In this document: one piece after another, positions 16,127 to 26,470 of the stretch | Layout: each line of letters starts with the position of its first letter | Numbering within the stretch: position 1 is the stretch's first letter | Assembly: GCA_026710325.1 (NCBI GenBank) | Contig: JAPORH010000003.1 | Coordinates: 1 to 49,781 of the forward strand | Direction: 5' to 3' | Origin: Litoreibacter sp. | Lineage (GTDB): Bacteria; Pseudomonadota; Alphaproteobacteria; Rhodobacterales; Rhodobacteraceae | Length of the DNA stretch: 49,781 nucleotides | Program-made: the position numbers and the translations under genes | Notes under the pieces: generated by a model | What the model saw: only the letters and a program-made list of their open reading frames with translations | Database searches by the model: none | Told to the model about the DNA's origin: nothing

Positions 16127-17608
16127 ATGGGGCAAGGGACAAAATCGCTCAGTGATCTCGGCCTGACCGCAATGGCCGGGCGTGAAGCGCGCATCACCGG
16201 TCTCTCTGTCGACAGCCGTTTGCTCAAACCCGGCAATCTTTTCGCAGGTCTTCCTGGCACCAATGTCCACGGCGCGGAATTCATCAAATACGCATTGCGG
16301 ATGGACGCGGGCGCGATCCTGACTGATCCGGTCGGGGCCGAGATCGCGGAAGAAGAAATCAAAGCTGCGGACATTCCCCTTGTCGTCACCGAGGACCCCC
16401 GTCAAGCGTTGGCCTATGCCTCAGCCCTTTGGTTCGGCACCCAACCCGCGCACATGGCCGCCGTGACGGGGACCAACGGTAAGACCTCAGTGGCCAACTT
16501 TACCCGCCAAATCTGGTCCGAGCTGGGCCTTGATGCCGCCAATATCGGCACAACGGGCGTCGAAGGTGCTTTCACCGCCCCATCCTCGCACACCACGCCC
16601 GAACCGATCACGCTGCACGGGCTGCTTGCGCAGATGGCGGAAGCCGGCGTCAGCCACGCAGCGATGGAAGCCTCCTCCCACGGGCTCGAGCAGCGACGCC
16701 TCGATGGGGTTCGCCTCATGGCCGCAGGCTTCACCAATCTCAGCCAGGACCATCTCGACTACCACCCAACGTTTAACGACTACTTCAACGCCAAAGTGCG
16801 GCTTTTTTCTCGTGTTTTGCCCGCTGACGGCATCGCGGTCATCAACATGGATGACCCCTCAAGCCAGCGGATGGCTTCTTTGGCGCAATCGCGCGGGGCG
16901 AAGCTGCTGCGGGTTGGCGCACATGAAAGCTGCGAGCTACATCTGATCAGCCAACGCTTCGACGCCACGGGCCAAGAGCTGCGCTTCGCTTACGCAGGCG
17001 ACGTCCACCAAACCCGATTAGAGCTCATAGGCGGCTTCCAAGCCTCCAATGTCCTCGTAGCAGCAGGCCTCGCCATCGGCTGTGGCGCAAAACCGTCTGA
17101 GGTGTTCGAGACCTTCCCGATGCTGCAAACCGTACGGGGCCGTATGCAAAAGGCTGCGACCCGTATCAATGGGGCGGCTGTTTTCGTCGACTACGCCCAC
17201 ACTCCGGCGGCCTTGGAAACAGCGCTGCAAGCCATGCGCCCGCATGTCATGGGCAGGCTCGTTGTTGTATTTGGCGCGGGCGGTGACCGTGACCGGGGAA
17301 AGCGCCCGCTGATGGGTAAGGCCGCGCAGGACAATGCCGATTTGGTGTTTGTCACCGATGACAACCCGCGTTCGGAAGACCCCGCCGATATCCGCGCCGC
17401 CATCATGGAGGCCGTCCCAAACGCCAATGAAGTCGGCGACCGGGCCGAGGCCATCCTGCGCGGCGTGGACGCTTTGGGCCCGGGCGACACGCTGCTTATT
17501 GCAGGCAAAGGCCATGAAACAGGCCAATCCATTGGCGATTCAGTGCTGCCTTTTGATGATGTAGAGCAGGCCAGCATTGCGGTCGCTGCGCTAGACGGGG
17601 GTATTTAG
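16127..17608 (+). CDS. murE: UDP-MurNAc-tripeptide synthetase MurE (meso-DAP adding)
   Basis: A 493-aa cytoplasmic ligase that adds meso-diaminopimelate to UDP-MurNAc-L-Ala-D-Glu using ATP. It has VDSRLLKPGNLFAGLPG in the N-terminal UDP-binding domain, the P-loop VTGTNGKTSVA (lysine about residue 119), EASSHGLEQRRLDG and NLSQDHLDYHPTFNDYFNAK. The DNPR motif at residues 412-415 (TDDNPRSED) selects meso-DAP rather than lysine. A 36-base gap after ftsI is the widest in this part of the cluster. The start at 16127 fits homologous N-termini. Confidence 0.97.
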   Translation: MGQGTKSLSDLGLTAMAGREARITGLSVDSRLLKPGNLFAGLPGTNVHGAEFIKYALRMDAGAILTDPVGAEIAEEEIKAADIPLVVTEDPRQALAYASALWFGTQPAHMAAVTGTNGKTSVANFTRQIWSELGLDAANIGTTGVEGAFTAPSSHTTPEPITLHGLLAQMAEAGVSHAAMEASSHGLEQRRLDGVRLMAAGFTNLSQDHLDYHPTFNDYFNAKVRLFSRVLPADGIAVINMDDPSSQRMASLAQSRGAKLLRVGAHESCELHLISQRFDATGQELRFAYAGDVHQTRLELIGGFQASNVLVAAGLAIGCGAKPSEVFETFPMLQTVRGRMQKAATRINGAAVFVDYAHTPAALETALQAMRPHVMGRLVVVFGAGGDRDRGKRPLMGKAAQDNADLVFVTDDNPRSEDPADIRAAIMEAVPNANEVGDRAEAILRGVDALGPGDTLLIAGKGHETGQSIGDSVLPFDDVEQASIAVAALDGGI

Positions 17609-19033
17609 ATGGCGATCTGGACCGCCTCCGACGCCGCTGAAGCCACTGGCGGCGAGGCAACTACAGATTGGAGCGCAACAGGCGTCTCCATCGACACACG
17701 CACGCTCGCGCCAGGCGACCTGTTTGTTGCGCTCAAAGACATCCGCGACGGCCATGATTTCGTCGCTCAAGCTTTGGAAAAAGGGGCGGCGGCAGCCCTT
17801 GTTTCCCGCGTGCCCGATGGGGTCAGCGAAGGCGCGCCACTACTTTTCGTAGACGACGTGCTCACAGGCCTAGAAGCCCTCGGCCGCGCCGCCCGCGCGC
17901 GCACCAATGCGCAGGTCATAGGCGTCACCGGCTCCGTCGGCAAAACCTCCACCAAGGAGATGCTGCGCACCATGCTCAGCGCCCAAGGCAAAACCCATGC
18001 AGCGGAAAAGAGCTACAACAACCACTGGGGCGTCCCCCTGACGCTCGCGCGGATGCCCGCAGACAGCGCCTATGCGGTGATCGAGATCGGCATGAACCAC
18101 CCCGGCGAGATCGCGCCGCTCGCTCGCATGGCCCAGCTAGACGTTGCGATGATCACCACCGTGGCGCCTGCGCATCTGGAAGCCTTTGAAAGCATCGAAG
18201 GCATCGCCCATGAAAAAGCGAGCATCTTCCAAGGGTTGATGGAGACCGGCGGCGTTGCGATCATCAATGCGGACATTCCAACGACCGATCTTCTACTCGA
18301 TGCAGTTCCCTTCGGCTGTGAACGCTTCGGCAGGTCCAATAGCGCCGAATGGCAACTGACCGAGGTGATCGAAACCGAGCACGCCACCGCCTGCGCCGCC
18401 TTCCATCGTGGCGACAAGCTGCTCTTTAAAGTCAACGCCCCCGGCGGGCATTTCGCGATGAACGGGTTGGGCGCATTGGCCGCTTGCGTCGCAGCCGGTG
18501 CCGATCTCGGCCAGTCCGTCATCGCGCTTGGCCAATGGCAGCCGCCGCAGGGCAGGGGCGCGCGGCAGTTCATCTCCCTCGACAAGGCCACTGAAAAAAT
18601 CGATATCGATCTGATCGACGAGGCCTATAACGCAAACCCCGCCTCACTGGTCGCAGCCCTTGATGTGCTCGCCCAGATCACCCCACCCGGCAAGCGCGGC
18701 CGACGCGTCGCAATCGTCGGCGATATGAAGGAACTGGGGAAAACCGAGGCCGAGCTGCATCGCGCCATCGCGGATGAAACGGCAATAGAGGCGCTCGACC
18801 TCATTCATTGCGTCGGCCCCCTGATGAAACACCTGCACGCAGCCCTTCCGCCCGAAAAGCAAGGCCTCTGGGCCGAAACCTCAGATACGCTCGCCGCTCA
18901 ACCAAGCGCGCTGGTGCAGGCTGGGGACGTCGTCATGGCCAAAGGATCGCTCTCCATGAAAATGGCGCTGATCGTTGACGCCATACGCAATATGGGCGAC
19001 ATCACGCCCCAACAAGACGAGGGGCACCACTAG
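17609..19033 (+). CDS. murF: UDP-MurNAc-pentapeptide synthetase MurF
   Basis: A 474-aa ligase that joins D-Ala-D-Ala to the UDP-MurNAc tripeptide with ATP. Its N-terminal domain has VSIDTRTLAPGDLFVALKD. The P-loop GVTGSVGKTSTKEML has its lysine at about residue 112. SYNNHWGVPLTLARM, EIGMNHPGEIAPLARM and DEAYNANPASL are MurF signatures. The ATG follows the murE stop with no spacing and the stop abuts mraY, so all three are translated in sequence. Confidence 0.97.
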   Translation: MAIWTASDAAEATGGEATTDWSATGVSIDTRTLAPGDLFVALKDIRDGHDFVAQALEKGAAAALVSRVPDGVSEGAPLLFVDDVLTGLEALGRAARARTNAQVIGVTGSVGKTSTKEMLRTMLSAQGKTHAAEKSYNNHWGVPLTLARMPADSAYAVIEIGMNHPGEIAPLARMAQLDVAMITTVAPAHLEAFESIEGIAHEKASIFQGLMETGGVAIINADIPTTDLLLDAVPFGCERFGRSNSAEWQLTEVIETEHATACAAFHRGDKLLFKVNAPGGHFAMNGLGALAACVAAGADLGQSVIALGQWQPPQGRGARQFISLDKATEKIDIDLIDEAYNANPASLVAALDVLAQITPPGKRGRRVAIVGDMKELGKTEAELHRAIADETAIEALDLIHCVGPLMKHLHAALPPEKQGLWAETSDTLAAQPSALVQAGDVVMAKGSLSMKMALIVDAIRNMGDITPQQDEGHH

Positions 19034-20119
19034 ATGCTGTATTGGCTGACAGCCTTTTCCGATGGCGGGGATTTCTTTAACCTGTTCCGATACATCACTT
19101 TTCGGGCAGGCGGCGCCTTCTTCACCGCGCTGATCTTCGGATTCGTCTTCGGCCAGCCGCTGATCAACTTGCTCAAGCGCAAGCAGCGCAACGGTCAGCC
19201 GATCCGCGATGATGGCCCCGAAAGCCACCTGATCACAAAGCAAGGCACGCCCACCATGGGCGGGGTTTTGATCCTTGGCGCGCTCGTCGTCTCTACGCTT
19301 CTGTGGGCGCGGCTCGACAACGGGTTTGTCTGGGTGGTGCTCTTCGTCACCATGGGCTTCGGCACGATCGGCTTTATCGACGACTATGCCAAGGTGACGC
19401 AGAATACCCATGGCGGTATCTCCGCTCGCGTCAGGCTTATCGCGGGCTTCATCATTGCAGCCGTCGCAGGCTTCACGACGACCATGCTGCACCCTGAAGC
19501 GCTGACGAACCAACTGGCCCTGCCAGTTTTTAAAGATGTCCTTGTTAACTTGGGCTTTTTCTTCATCCCCTTCGCCATGTTTGTCATCGTTGGCGCGGCC
19601 AATTCTGTGAACCTGACAGACGGGCTAGATGGGCTGGCCATCATGCCCGTCATGATCGCCGCAGGCGCTCTTGGGGTCATTGCCTACGCCGTGGGCCGGG
19701 TCGACTTCACCGATTATCTGGGCCTGCATTACGTGCCCGGCACGGGCGAATTGCTGATCTTCGTTGCGGGCATCATCGGCGGTGGCCTTGGATTTCTTTG
19801 GTATAACGCACCCCCTGCCGCAGTCTTTATGGGCGATACTGGCTCGCTAGCCCTGGGCGGTGCGCTAGGCGCCATCGCTGTGACCACCAAGCACGAGTTG
19901 GTTCTGGGCATCATCGGCGGGCTCTTCGTGGTCGAGACCCTCTCCGTCATCATCCAGGTGCTTTACTACAAACGCACAGGCAAGCGCGTCTTCCTGATGG
20001 CCCCGATCCACCACCACTTTGAGAAGAAAGGTTGGGCCGAGCCGCAGATCGTGATTCGCTTCTGGATCATCTCGCTCATCCTCGCCATGATCGGCCTCGC
20101 AACGCTGAAAATCCGGTGA
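19034..20119 (+). CDS. mraY: Phospho-MurNAc-pentapeptide transferase MraY
   Basis: A 361-aa polytopic membrane enzyme that transfers phospho-MurNAc-pentapeptide from UDP to undecaprenyl phosphate, making lipid I. Conserved active-site segments are [18 protein letters not shown] (aspartate pair), [22 protein letters not shown] and the histidine loop [13 protein letters not shown]. About ten hydrophobic helices are visible. Length is that of the family (360 aa). The start codon directly follows the murF stop. Confidence 0.98.
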   Translation: MLYWLTAFSDGGDFFNLFRYITFRAGGAFFTALIFGFVFGQPLINLLKRKQRNGQPIRDDGPESHLITKQGTPTMGGVLILGALVVSTLLWARLDNGFVWVVLFVTMGFGTIGFIDDYAKVTQNTHGGISARVRLIAGFIIAAVAGFTTTMLHPEALTNQLALPVFKDVLVNLGFFFIPFAMFVIVGAANSVNLTDGLDGLAIMPVMIAAGALGVIAYAVGRVDFTDYLGLHYVPGTGELLIFVAGIIGGGLGFLWYNAPPAAVFMGDTGSLALGGALGAIAVTTKHELVLGIIGGLFVVETLSVIIQVLYYKRTGKRVFLMAPIHHHFEKKGWAEPQIVIRFWIISLILAMIGLATLKIR

Positions 20120-20122
20120 GCC

Positions 20123-20458
20123 ATGCCGCAGGCTGATCTTCTCTATTCCGCCGATCTCGACATCGACTCGACAGACATTTTGCAGGCGGTTGAAGCCGTC
20201 ATCCTCGCCCGCGACCCAGGCGCTGTGGCCTGCCGCGGTCGCGCCTATCCTGCCTCTGACTTCCACCACACCCATGTGACTTTGCGCGTGACTTTCCTGC
20301 CCAAAGCACACCGCGATGCGGAGTTCATGAACGCTATGCATGCGGAGATTGAGGCCGTCCTCAAAGCCCGCATCCACCAGCCTTGCGGCCTTGCTGTTGG
20401 CCTAACGTTCACTGGCGATTATTACAAAACCACCAAACATGACGGCGCGCCGAGATGA
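20123..20458 (+). CDS. Unknown 111-aa protein inside the dcw cluster
   Basis: A small soluble protein of 111 residues with no signal peptide or membrane helix. Visible features are an acidic N-terminus ([20 protein letters not shown]), a central histidine-rich patch ([16 protein letters not shown]), two cysteines far apart, and a helical segment [17 protein letters not shown] do not recognise the family. It starts three bases after mraY and its stop overlaps the murD start as ATGA, so it is translated as part of the cluster. That context suggests, but does not prove, a role in precursor synthesis or its control. GC and codon use resemble the neighbours. Confidence 0.8.
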   Translation: MPQADLLYSADLDIDSTDILQAVEAVILARDPGAVACRGRAYPASDFHHTHVTLRVTFLPKAHRDAEFMNAMHAEIEAVLKARIHQPCGLAVGLTFTGDYYKTTKHDGAPR

Positions 20459-21867
20459 TCCCGGTCCAAGGCTATAAAGGCGCAAAAGTTGCCGTGCTGG
20501 GCCTTGGCCGCTCGGGCCTGTCTGCCGCCAAAGCATTGCGCGAAGGCGGCGCAGAACCGGCGGTCTGGGACGACAACGCGGATGCGCGCGCCAGGGCGGA
20601 AGCAGAGGGCTTCACTCCGAAGGACCTCTCCAAACAGGGGGCGTTCGAAGGCATCGCCGCGCTAATTACCTCCCCCGGCATCCCGCATCTCTACCCCGCG
20701 CCGAACCCAATCATCGCCGCCGCGCAAGAGGCCGGCGTTCCGGTCGACAATGACATTTCGCTTTTCTTCCAAAGCTTCGCCACGCGCGATTGGGACAGCT
20801 TTGACCAGATGCCAAAGGTTGTGGCCATCACCGGCTCCAACGGCAAATCCACGACCTCCGCTTTGATCCACCACATCCTTGAAAGCGTAAACCGTCCGAC
20901 CCAGTTGGCGGGAAATATCGGCCGTGGCGTGCTGGATCTGGACCCTGCAATTGACGGTGAAGTGATCGTGCTTGAGCTCTCCAGCTACCAGACCGAGCTT
21001 GCCCGAAACCTGACCCCTGACGTCGCCGTTTTCACTAACCTGACCCCAGACCACCTGGATCGCCATGCGGGCTTCGGCGGGTATTTCGCGGCCAAACGCC
21101 GCCTGTTTGCCGAAGGCGGGCCTGACCGCGCTGTGATCGGCGTGGACGAGCCAGAGGGGCGCTACCTCGCGGGCCAGCTGTCGAGCAACGCCGCCGATGA
21201 CCGCGTTGTGCGCATCTCGTCTGGCACCAAACTGACCGGCCCCGGCTGGGCGGTCTTTGCAAAGAAAGGCTTTCTGGCAGAAACCCGCAAAGGCAAGCAA
21301 ATCGCTTCAATCGACTTGCGTTGCATCGCTGGCTTGCCCGGCGCTCATAACCACCAAAACGCCTGCGCCGCCTATGCCGCCTGCCGCACCCTTGGGCTCG
21401 CTCCGCGCGTGATCGAGCAAGCGTTTCACAGCTTCAAAGGCTTGCCGCATCGCTCCCAACTGGTGGCCGAAAAAGACGGCATCTGTTTCGTAAATGACAG
21501 CAAAGCCACCAATGTCGATGCTGCCGCCAAAGCGCTGTCGGCCTTCAAGAATATCCGCTGGATATGCGGCGGGCTTGAAAAAGAGGGCGGCCTTGACGGG
21601 CTGAAACCAGCACTGGGTGACGTCAAAAAAGCCTATGTCATAGGGCGGGAGGCGGCTGGTTTCGCCCTTCAACTCGGCAACACCCCGCATGAGGTTTGTA
21701 CGACCATGGCGAACGCGGTCGCTCTCGCTGCATCCGAGGCGGAAAAAGGCGAAACGGTCCTGTTGGCTCCGGCCGCGGCCAGTTTCGACCAATATGACAG
21801 TTTCGAGAAACGCGGTGACGATTTCATCGCGGAAGTCGAAAAGCTGCTCCGCCCACAGATCTCCTGA
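20455..21867 (+). CDS. murD: UDP-MurNAc-L-alanine:D-glutamate ligase MurD
   Basis: A 470-aa cytoplasmic ligase adding D-glutamate to UDP-MurNAc-L-Ala. The N-terminal Rossmann-like domain has [15 protein letters not shown], then [14 protein letters not shown]. The P-loop is [15 protein letters not shown], with [27 protein letters not shown] and [17 protein letters not shown]-terminal motifs are [14 protein letters not shown] and [19 protein letters not shown]. The sequence shows no defects. It overlaps the preceding unknown gene by four bases; the following gene lies on the opposite strand. Confidence 0.97.
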   Translation: MIPVQGYKGAKVAVLGLGRSGLSAAKALREGGAEPAVWDDNADARARAEAEGFTPKDLSKQGAFEGIAALITSPGIPHLYPAPNPIIAAAQEAGVPVDNDISLFFQSFATRDWDSFDQMPKVVAITGSNGKSTTSALIHHILESVNRPTQLAGNIGRGVLDLDPAIDGEVIVLELSSYQTELARNLTPDVAVFTNLTPDHLDRHAGFGGYFAAKRRLFAEGGPDRAVIGVDEPEGRYLAGQLSSNAADDRVVRISSGTKLTGPGWAVFAKKGFLAETRKGKQIASIDLRCIAGLPGAHNHQNACAAYAACRTLGLAPRVIEQAFHSFKGLPHRSQLVAEKDGICFVNDSKATNVDAAAKALSAFKNIRWICGGLEKEGGLDGLKPALGDVKKAYVIGREAAGFALQLGNTPHEVCTTMANAVALAASEAEKGETVLLAPAAASFDQYDSFEKRGDDFIAEVEKLLRPQIS

Positions 21868-21872
21868 GTGCG

Positions 21873-22463
21873 TTAAGCCTTATAGGCAGCAGCCCGCTCA
21901 TCCGCGCTTAGAACCACCGGCTTTGAGACAGCCAAACCGGTCGTCGCATCAAAGAACGGCGTCTTGCGCCAGCCACCCGTCATCAAAGCAATAGCGGCAT
22001 TGCGCAAGGTGCGAACCGCAAAAAAGGCCAGGTTGCCCGGCGGCTCTTCTACAGGTGCCAAAGCCTGTTCGGGCTTGTGACGAAACTGCACTGGGCCAAG
22101 CCCATCCTTGGGCTCCATGTTCTCGACGACCAGCCCGACAAAGGAAAACTTCGCCTTGCCCAAAGTGTTGCACAAAGAAGTCCCACAACAGCTGGTATGC
22201 CAACGATAAAGGCCTTTCGGCGCGAGCCGCATAACGGCCAGCTTGTCCGCGCCTTCGACGATTTCCAGCTTCTCTGGAACGGTCTGGTAAATCTCGGTCC
22301 CGCCCTTTTCGTCCGTGATCCGGTCCCACTCGCCCAAATGGCGCGCGGCCGCTTGGCAGTCGACGCAGTAGCAGACCGCGTGGTTGCAGCGGTCCGGTCT
22401 GTCATGGTTCAGCACCGCTTTGAAAGCGCCGCATTTGCAGCTGATCGAAATCTTGTCGGCCAT
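21873..22463 (-). CDS. DUF6151/GFA-like cysteine-rich protein, antisense in the dcw cluster
   Basis: A 196-aa protein with zinc-binding cysteine motifs of the CENP-V/GFA fold: SCKCGAF, CNHAVCYCVDCQAAARHLG and HTSCCGTSLCN. I believe it matches the family annotated DUF6151. GFA-fold proteins bind zinc, and the founding member acts on S-hydroxymethyl-glutathione, but this subfamily has no assigned reaction. It lies on the opposite strand between murD and ftsW, five bases from the murD stop, so it interrupts the cluster and converges on murD. The ribosome binding site is weak. A possible promoter is TTGTCA-N15-TAAGAT on the minus strand. Confidence 0.85.
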   Translation of the reverse strand: MADKISISCKCGAFKAVLNHDRPDRCNHAVCYCVDCQAAARHLGEWDRITDEKGGTEIYQTVPEKLEIVEGADKLAVMRLAPKGLYRWHTSCCGTSLCNTLGKAKFSFVGLVVENMEPKDGLGPVQFRHKPEQALAPVEEPPGNLAFFAVRTLRNAAIALMTGGWRKTPFFDATTGLAVSKPVVLSADERAAAYKA

Positions 22464-22607
22464 AGCTGCGATCTTAACCGAAAGCCCTGTATGACAACAG
22501 CAAAACTCAGGCTGGATTGGCGCGCCAAATACCGCTACACTGACGGGATAGACCCGAAAAATCGGGCATCCGAGCGATCGGAAGAGGCAGTAAATGGCGG
22601 TATTCTC

Positions 22608-23777
22608 ATGACTGAGATGGTGTATGGCACCGTAACGGCGCGCCCGGGCGAGCCGATCCTTCCCCGTTGGTGGCGCACGGTGGACAGCTGGTCGCTGTTT
22701 TGCGTCTTCGCATTATTCGGCATTGGGCTTCTTCTGGGCCTCGCAGCGTCGCCACCTTTGGCGGAGAAGAACAACCTCGACCCGTTTCACTATGTCTCAA
22801 AGCAAGCCGTGTTCGGCTGCATGGCCATGGGGGTGATGATCACAATCTCGATGATGTCGATTGATCTGGTCCGTCGCCTCGCCGTGTTGAGCTTTTTCGC
22901 AGCTTTTGTCGCGCTCGCATTGCTCCCTGTCTTTGGTACCGATTTCGGTAAGGGGGCCACGCGTTGGTACTCTTTGGGCTTTGCTTCGGTCCAGCCGTCA
23001 GAGTTCCTCAAGCCCGTTTTCATCGTCTTCTCCGCCTGGCTCATCGCCGCCAGCCAAGAGATTAACGGCCCGCCGGGTAAAACCATTTCCTTTGCGGTGA
23101 CCTGTGTGATCGTGGCCTTCCTTTCCCTCCAGCCTGATTTCGGCCAAGCCTGCCTGATCCTGTTTGCTTGGGGCGTGGTGTATTTCATCGCGGGCGCGCC
23201 GCTGACATTGTTGATCGGCATGGCGGGCGCGGTGGTTGCGGCTGGCATGGCTGCTTACAATTTCTCTGAACACTTCGCGCGCCGCATCAACGGGTTCCTC
23301 TCGGCGGAGGTCGACCCAACGACGCAACTCGGCTACGCGACCAACGCGATCCGGGAGGGGGGCTTTTTCGGGGTAGGTGTCGGCGAGGGATCGGTCAAGT
23401 GGTCTCTGCCTGACGCGCATACGGATTTCATCATCGCCGTCGCGGCGGAGGAATATGGGTTGGTGCTGGTCCTGGCCATCATCGCGCTCTACGCGATTTT
23501 CACCACGCGATCCCTGCACCGTCTGACCAAGGAGCGTGACCCGTTCATCCGCCTGGCAGGCACCGGGCTCGCTGCCATGTTCGCTATGCAAGCGATCATC
23601 AATATGGGCGTCGCGGTGCGGCTGCTGCCTGCCAAAGGCATGACGCTTCCTTTCGTCTCCAATGGCGGCTCGTCTCTGATTGCGGGCGGCATTGCGCTTG
23701 GCATGTTGTTGGCCTTCACCCGCAAGCGCCCGCAAGGCGACATGCGTGACATCATGATCAAGCGGGGCCGCGGGTGA
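22608..23777 (+). CDS. ftsW: Septal peptidoglycan glycosyltransferase FtsW
   Basis: A 389-aa SEDS-family membrane protein that polymerises lipid II at the septum with FtsI. About ten helices are visible. Conserved parts are [32 protein letters not shown] read through [20 protein letters not shown], and [17 protein letters not shown] with the catalytic aspartate region. The C-terminal loop has [13 protein letters not shown]-like [13 protein letters not shown]. The open frame extends upstream to 22077 but is antisense to the DUF6151 gene; ATG 22608, with GGCGG seven bases before, fits. The stop overlaps the murG GTG start. Confidence 0.96.
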   Translation: MTEMVYGTVTARPGEPILPRWWRTVDSWSLFCVFALFGIGLLLGLAASPPLAEKNNLDPFHYVSKQAVFGCMAMGVMITISMMSIDLVRRLAVLSFFAAFVALALLPVFGTDFGKGATRWYSLGFASVQPSEFLKPVFIVFSAWLIAASQEINGPPGKTISFAVTCVIVAFLSLQPDFGQACLILFAWGVVYFIAGAPLTLLIGMAGAVVAAGMAAYNFSEHFARRINGFLSAEVDPTTQLGYATNAIREGGFFGVGVGEGSVKWSLPDAHTDFIIAVAAEEYGLVLVLAIIALYAIFTTRSLHRLTKERDPFIRLAGTGLAAMFAMQAIINMGVAVRLLPAKGMTLPFVSNGGSSLIAGGIALGMLLAFTRKRPQGDMRDIMIKRGRG

Positions 23778-24871
23778 GCGCGCCGCTTCTGGTTATCGCC
23801 GCGGGCGGTACAGGCGGGCATATGTTCCCGGCGCAATCGCTGGCGGAGGTGATGCTGGCGCAAGGCTGGCGGGTGAAACTGACCACGGACGCGCGCGGTG
23901 CGCGCTATGTCGGTGGGTTTCCGGACACGGTGCAGATCGAAGAGCTGAAATCAGCCACCTTTGCACATAGCGGTGCCGCTGCGAAGCTGAGCGCGCCTTT
24001 TAAGCTGGCGGCGGGCGTCCTGTCCGCCATGATGAATTTCCGCCGCGACCGGCCCAATGTCGTCGTAGGCTTTGGCGGCTACCCGTCCTTCCCTGCCATT
24101 TCCGCGGCTTGGCTGATGAAGCTGCCGCGCATGATCCATGAGCAAAACGGGGTGCTGGGCCGGGTGAATCAAGCCTTTGCGAAACGGGTCGACGCCATCG
24201 CCTGCGGTACTTGGCCGACCGAGTTGCCAGATGGTCTGGACGGCCATTTCACGGGCAACCCGGTCCGTGCCTCGATCCTGGAACGCCAAGGTGCGCCTTA
24301 CATTCCGCCGGGCGATTACCCCATGAGCGTCGTTGTTATTGGCGGCAGTCAGGGTGCGCGCATTTTGGGGGAGGTCGTCCCACAAGCCATCGCGCTATTG
24401 CCCGAGGACCTGAAGAAAAACATCCGGGTGGCCCAGCAGGCCCGCGACGAGGACGCAGCTCAGGCGGAGAGAGTTTACGCCGAAGCCGGGATCATGGCCG
24501 AGGTCGCGCCTTTTTTCCATGACATTCCCAGCCGGTTTTCCGAGGCACAGCTCGTCATCGCACGTTCTGGCGCGTCCACGGTTGCAGACCTGTCCGTCAT
24601 TGGCCGTCCCTCTATTCTTGTCCCGCTTGCCGCCGCCATTCGCGATGAGCAAACCGCCAATGCACGCGGGTTGGTCGAAGCAGGCGCTGCGATCATGATG
24701 CCCGAAAGCACCTTCACACCAGAGGCGTTGGCCGAGCAGATCGGCCTGATCTTGAGTCAGGAAAAGGGCTCCGTCCATATGGCCAATGCAGCACTGTCGC
24801 AAGGCAAGCCTGATGCGGCGGAGGCGCTTGCCGACCTCGTCCACCAACTCAACCAGAAGAATAAGACATGA
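23774..24871 (+). CDS. murG: Lipid II synthase MurG
   Basis: A 365-aa peripheral inner-membrane glycosyltransferase (family 28) that adds GlcNAc to lipid I. The N-terminal glycine loop is [50 protein letters not shown] and the second glycine loop [17 protein letters not shown] follow. The UDP-GlcNAc-binding region has [15 protein letters not shown] and [15 protein letters not shown]. It uses a GTG start overlapping the ftsW stop by four bases and ends in an ATGA overlap with murC. Confidence 0.97.
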   Translation: MSAPLLVIAAGGTGGHMFPAQSLAEVMLAQGWRVKLTTDARGARYVGGFPDTVQIEELKSATFAHSGAAAKLSAPFKLAAGVLSAMMNFRRDRPNVVVGFGGYPSFPAISAAWLMKLPRMIHEQNGVLGRVNQAFAKRVDAIACGTWPTELPDGLDGHFTGNPVRASILERQGAPYIPPGDYPMSVVVIGGSQGARILGEVVPQAIALLPEDLKKNIRVAQQARDEDAAQAERVYAEAGIMAEVAPFFHDIPSRFSEAQLVIARSGASTVADLSVIGRPSILVPLAAAIRDEQTANARGLVEAGAAIMMPESTFTPEALAEQIGLILSQEKGSVHMANAALSQGKPDAAEALADLVHQLNQKNKT

Positions 24872-26277
24872 ACGCAGACAGCACCAAACTGCCCTTAGAG
24901 CTCGGCGCGATCCATTTTGTTGGTATCGGCGGGATCGGCATGTCGGGCATCGCGGAGGTGCTGTTGAACCTGGGCTACACGGTGCAAGGATCGGATCTGA
25001 AAGCCTCCAAAATCACCGATCGTTTGGCGAAACTTGGCGCGACCATTTTTGAAGGTCAACGCGCCGAAAACCTTGAAAACGCCGATGTCGTTGTGATCTC
25101 CTCCGCCATCAAACCCGGCAACCCGGAGCTCGACGCCGCGCGGCTACAAGGCCTACCCGTCGTGCGGCGCGCCGAAATGCTGGCGGAGCTGATGCGGATG
25201 AAATCCAACATCGCCGTCGGCGGCACCCATGGCAAAACCACCACGACGACCATGGTGGCCGCGCTGCTGGACGCTGGCAATATCGATCCAACCGTGATCA
25301 ATGGCGGCATCATACACGCCTATGGCTCCAACGCGCGCGTGGGGCAGGGGGAGTGGATGGTCGTCGAGGCCGACGAGAGCGACGGCACCTTCAACCGCCT
25401 CCCCGCCACTATTGCCATCGTCACCAATATCGACCCCGAGCATATGGAGCATTGGGGCGATTTCGACACGCTGCGGCAGGGCTTCCTCGATTTCGTCTCC
25501 AACATCCCCTTCTATGGGCTGGCCGTTTGCTGCACCGACCATCCGGAGGTCCAAGCGCTCGTTGGCAAGATCACCGACCGCCGCGTCGTGACCTTCGGTT
25601 TCAACGCGCAGGCCGATGTGCGCGCGGTGAACCTCACCTACAAAGCGGGTACCGCGCATTTCGACATTGCGCTCCAGAATGACGAGATGGTCATCGAAGG
25701 CTGCACCCTGCCGATGCCCGGGGACCACAATGTCTCCAACGCGCTATCCGCTGTGGCCGTCGCGCGGCATCTGGGCATGAAGGCCGAAGAGATCAAAGAG
25801 GCGCTCGCCAGCTTCGGCGGGGTAAACCGCCGTTTCACAAAGGTTGGCGAAATAGACGGCGTCACCATCATCGATGATTACGGCCACCACCCAGTGGAAA
25901 TCGCCGCCGTCCTGAAAGCCGCCCGCCAGGCGACAGAGGGACGGGTGATCGCCGTGCACCAGCCGCATCGCTACACGCGGCTGCATTCGCTCTTTGACGA
26001 TTTCTGCAGCTGTTTCAACGATGCTGACGTGGTCGGCATCTCGGAGGTCTTCGCAGCCGGCGAGGACCCCATCCCCGGCGCAGGTCGCGATGATCTGGTT
26101 GCTGGCCTCATCCGCCACGGCCATCGCCACGCCCGCATCGTCGAGGATGAAGCCGCGCTCGTCGCTTTGGTCAAAGAGCAGGCCAAGCCCGGCGATATGG
26201 TCGTGTGCCTCGGGGCGGGTACGATCAGCACTTGGGCGAATGCTTTGCCGGAGCGGTTGACCAAAGGGGCAGCGTAA
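24868..26277 (+). CDS. murC: UDP-MurNAc:L-alanine ligase MurC
   Basis: A 469-aa cytoplasmic ligase catalysing the first amino acid addition to UDP-MurNAc. The N-terminal [19 protein letters not shown] binds UDP-MurNAc. The P-loop [39 protein letters not shown] and [16 protein letters not shown] are MurC signatures, with [16 protein letters not shown] in the C-terminal domain. It overlaps murG by four bases. A 193-base gap with its own promoter follows, so this is the end of a tightly coupled run. Confidence 0.98.
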   Translation: MNADSTKLPLELGAIHFVGIGGIGMSGIAEVLLNLGYTVQGSDLKASKITDRLAKLGATIFEGQRAENLENADVVVISSAIKPGNPELDAARLQGLPVVRRAEMLAELMRMKSNIAVGGTHGKTTTTTMVAALLDAGNIDPTVINGGIIHAYGSNARVGQGEWMVVEADESDGTFNRLPATIAIVTNIDPEHMEHWGDFDTLRQGFLDFVSNIPFYGLAVCCTDHPEVQALVGKITDRRVVTFGFNAQADVRAVNLTYKAGTAHFDIALQNDEMVIEGCTLPMPGDHNVSNALSAVAVARHLGMKAEEIKEALASFGGVNRRFTKVGEIDGVTIIDDYGHHPVEIAAVLKAARQATEGRVIAVHQPHRYTRLHSLFDDFCSCFNDADVVGISEVFAAGEDPIPGAGRDDLVAGLIRHGHRHARIVEDEAALVALVKEQAKPGDMVVCLGAGTISTWANALPERLTKGAA

Positions 26278-26399
26278 GCCTTCCCAAGATGCCGAAAGCC
26301 TGCGCAAGACATTGCCACCGGTCTCTATTTTCGTGAGCCTTCGGCCTCGGTTCTCTGCTTTCTTCACCCTGTGTTAACCATAAAATTGACGCAAAGGTA

Positions 26400-26418
26400 T
26401 GAAAAGTCTGACTTTTCA
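26400..26418. promoter_or_regulatory. 19-bp perfect palindrome upstream of the DUF2484 pair
   Basis: TGAAAAGT-CTG-ACTTTTCA has 8-bp arms and a 3-base centre. It overlaps the -35 element of the promoter proposed for the DUF2484-murB group, the position expected for a repressor site. The regulator is unknown. A GTTAACCAT motif (26374-26382), like CtrA half-sites of Rhodobacterales, lies just upstream. Confidence 0.5.
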
Positions 26419-26444
26419 ACGCGCGTGAACAGATGCAATATACT
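26415..26444 (+). promoter_or_regulatory. Internal dcw promoter before the DUF2484 genes
   Basis: TTCAAC (26415-26420), an 18-base spacer and TATACT (26439-26444) lie 27 bases before the first DUF2484 start. The -10 is strong. It would drive DUF2484, DUF2484 and murB, and perhaps the genes beyond. Confidence 0.5.
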
Positions 26445-26470
26445 GACATATCCGTGCTGGAGTAAGATCT

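Noticed and set aside
22077-22607. N-terminal extension of FtsW by 177 residues
   Set aside because: This part is antisense to the DUF6151 gene and has no membrane character. ATG 22608 has a ribosome binding site and matches homologues.
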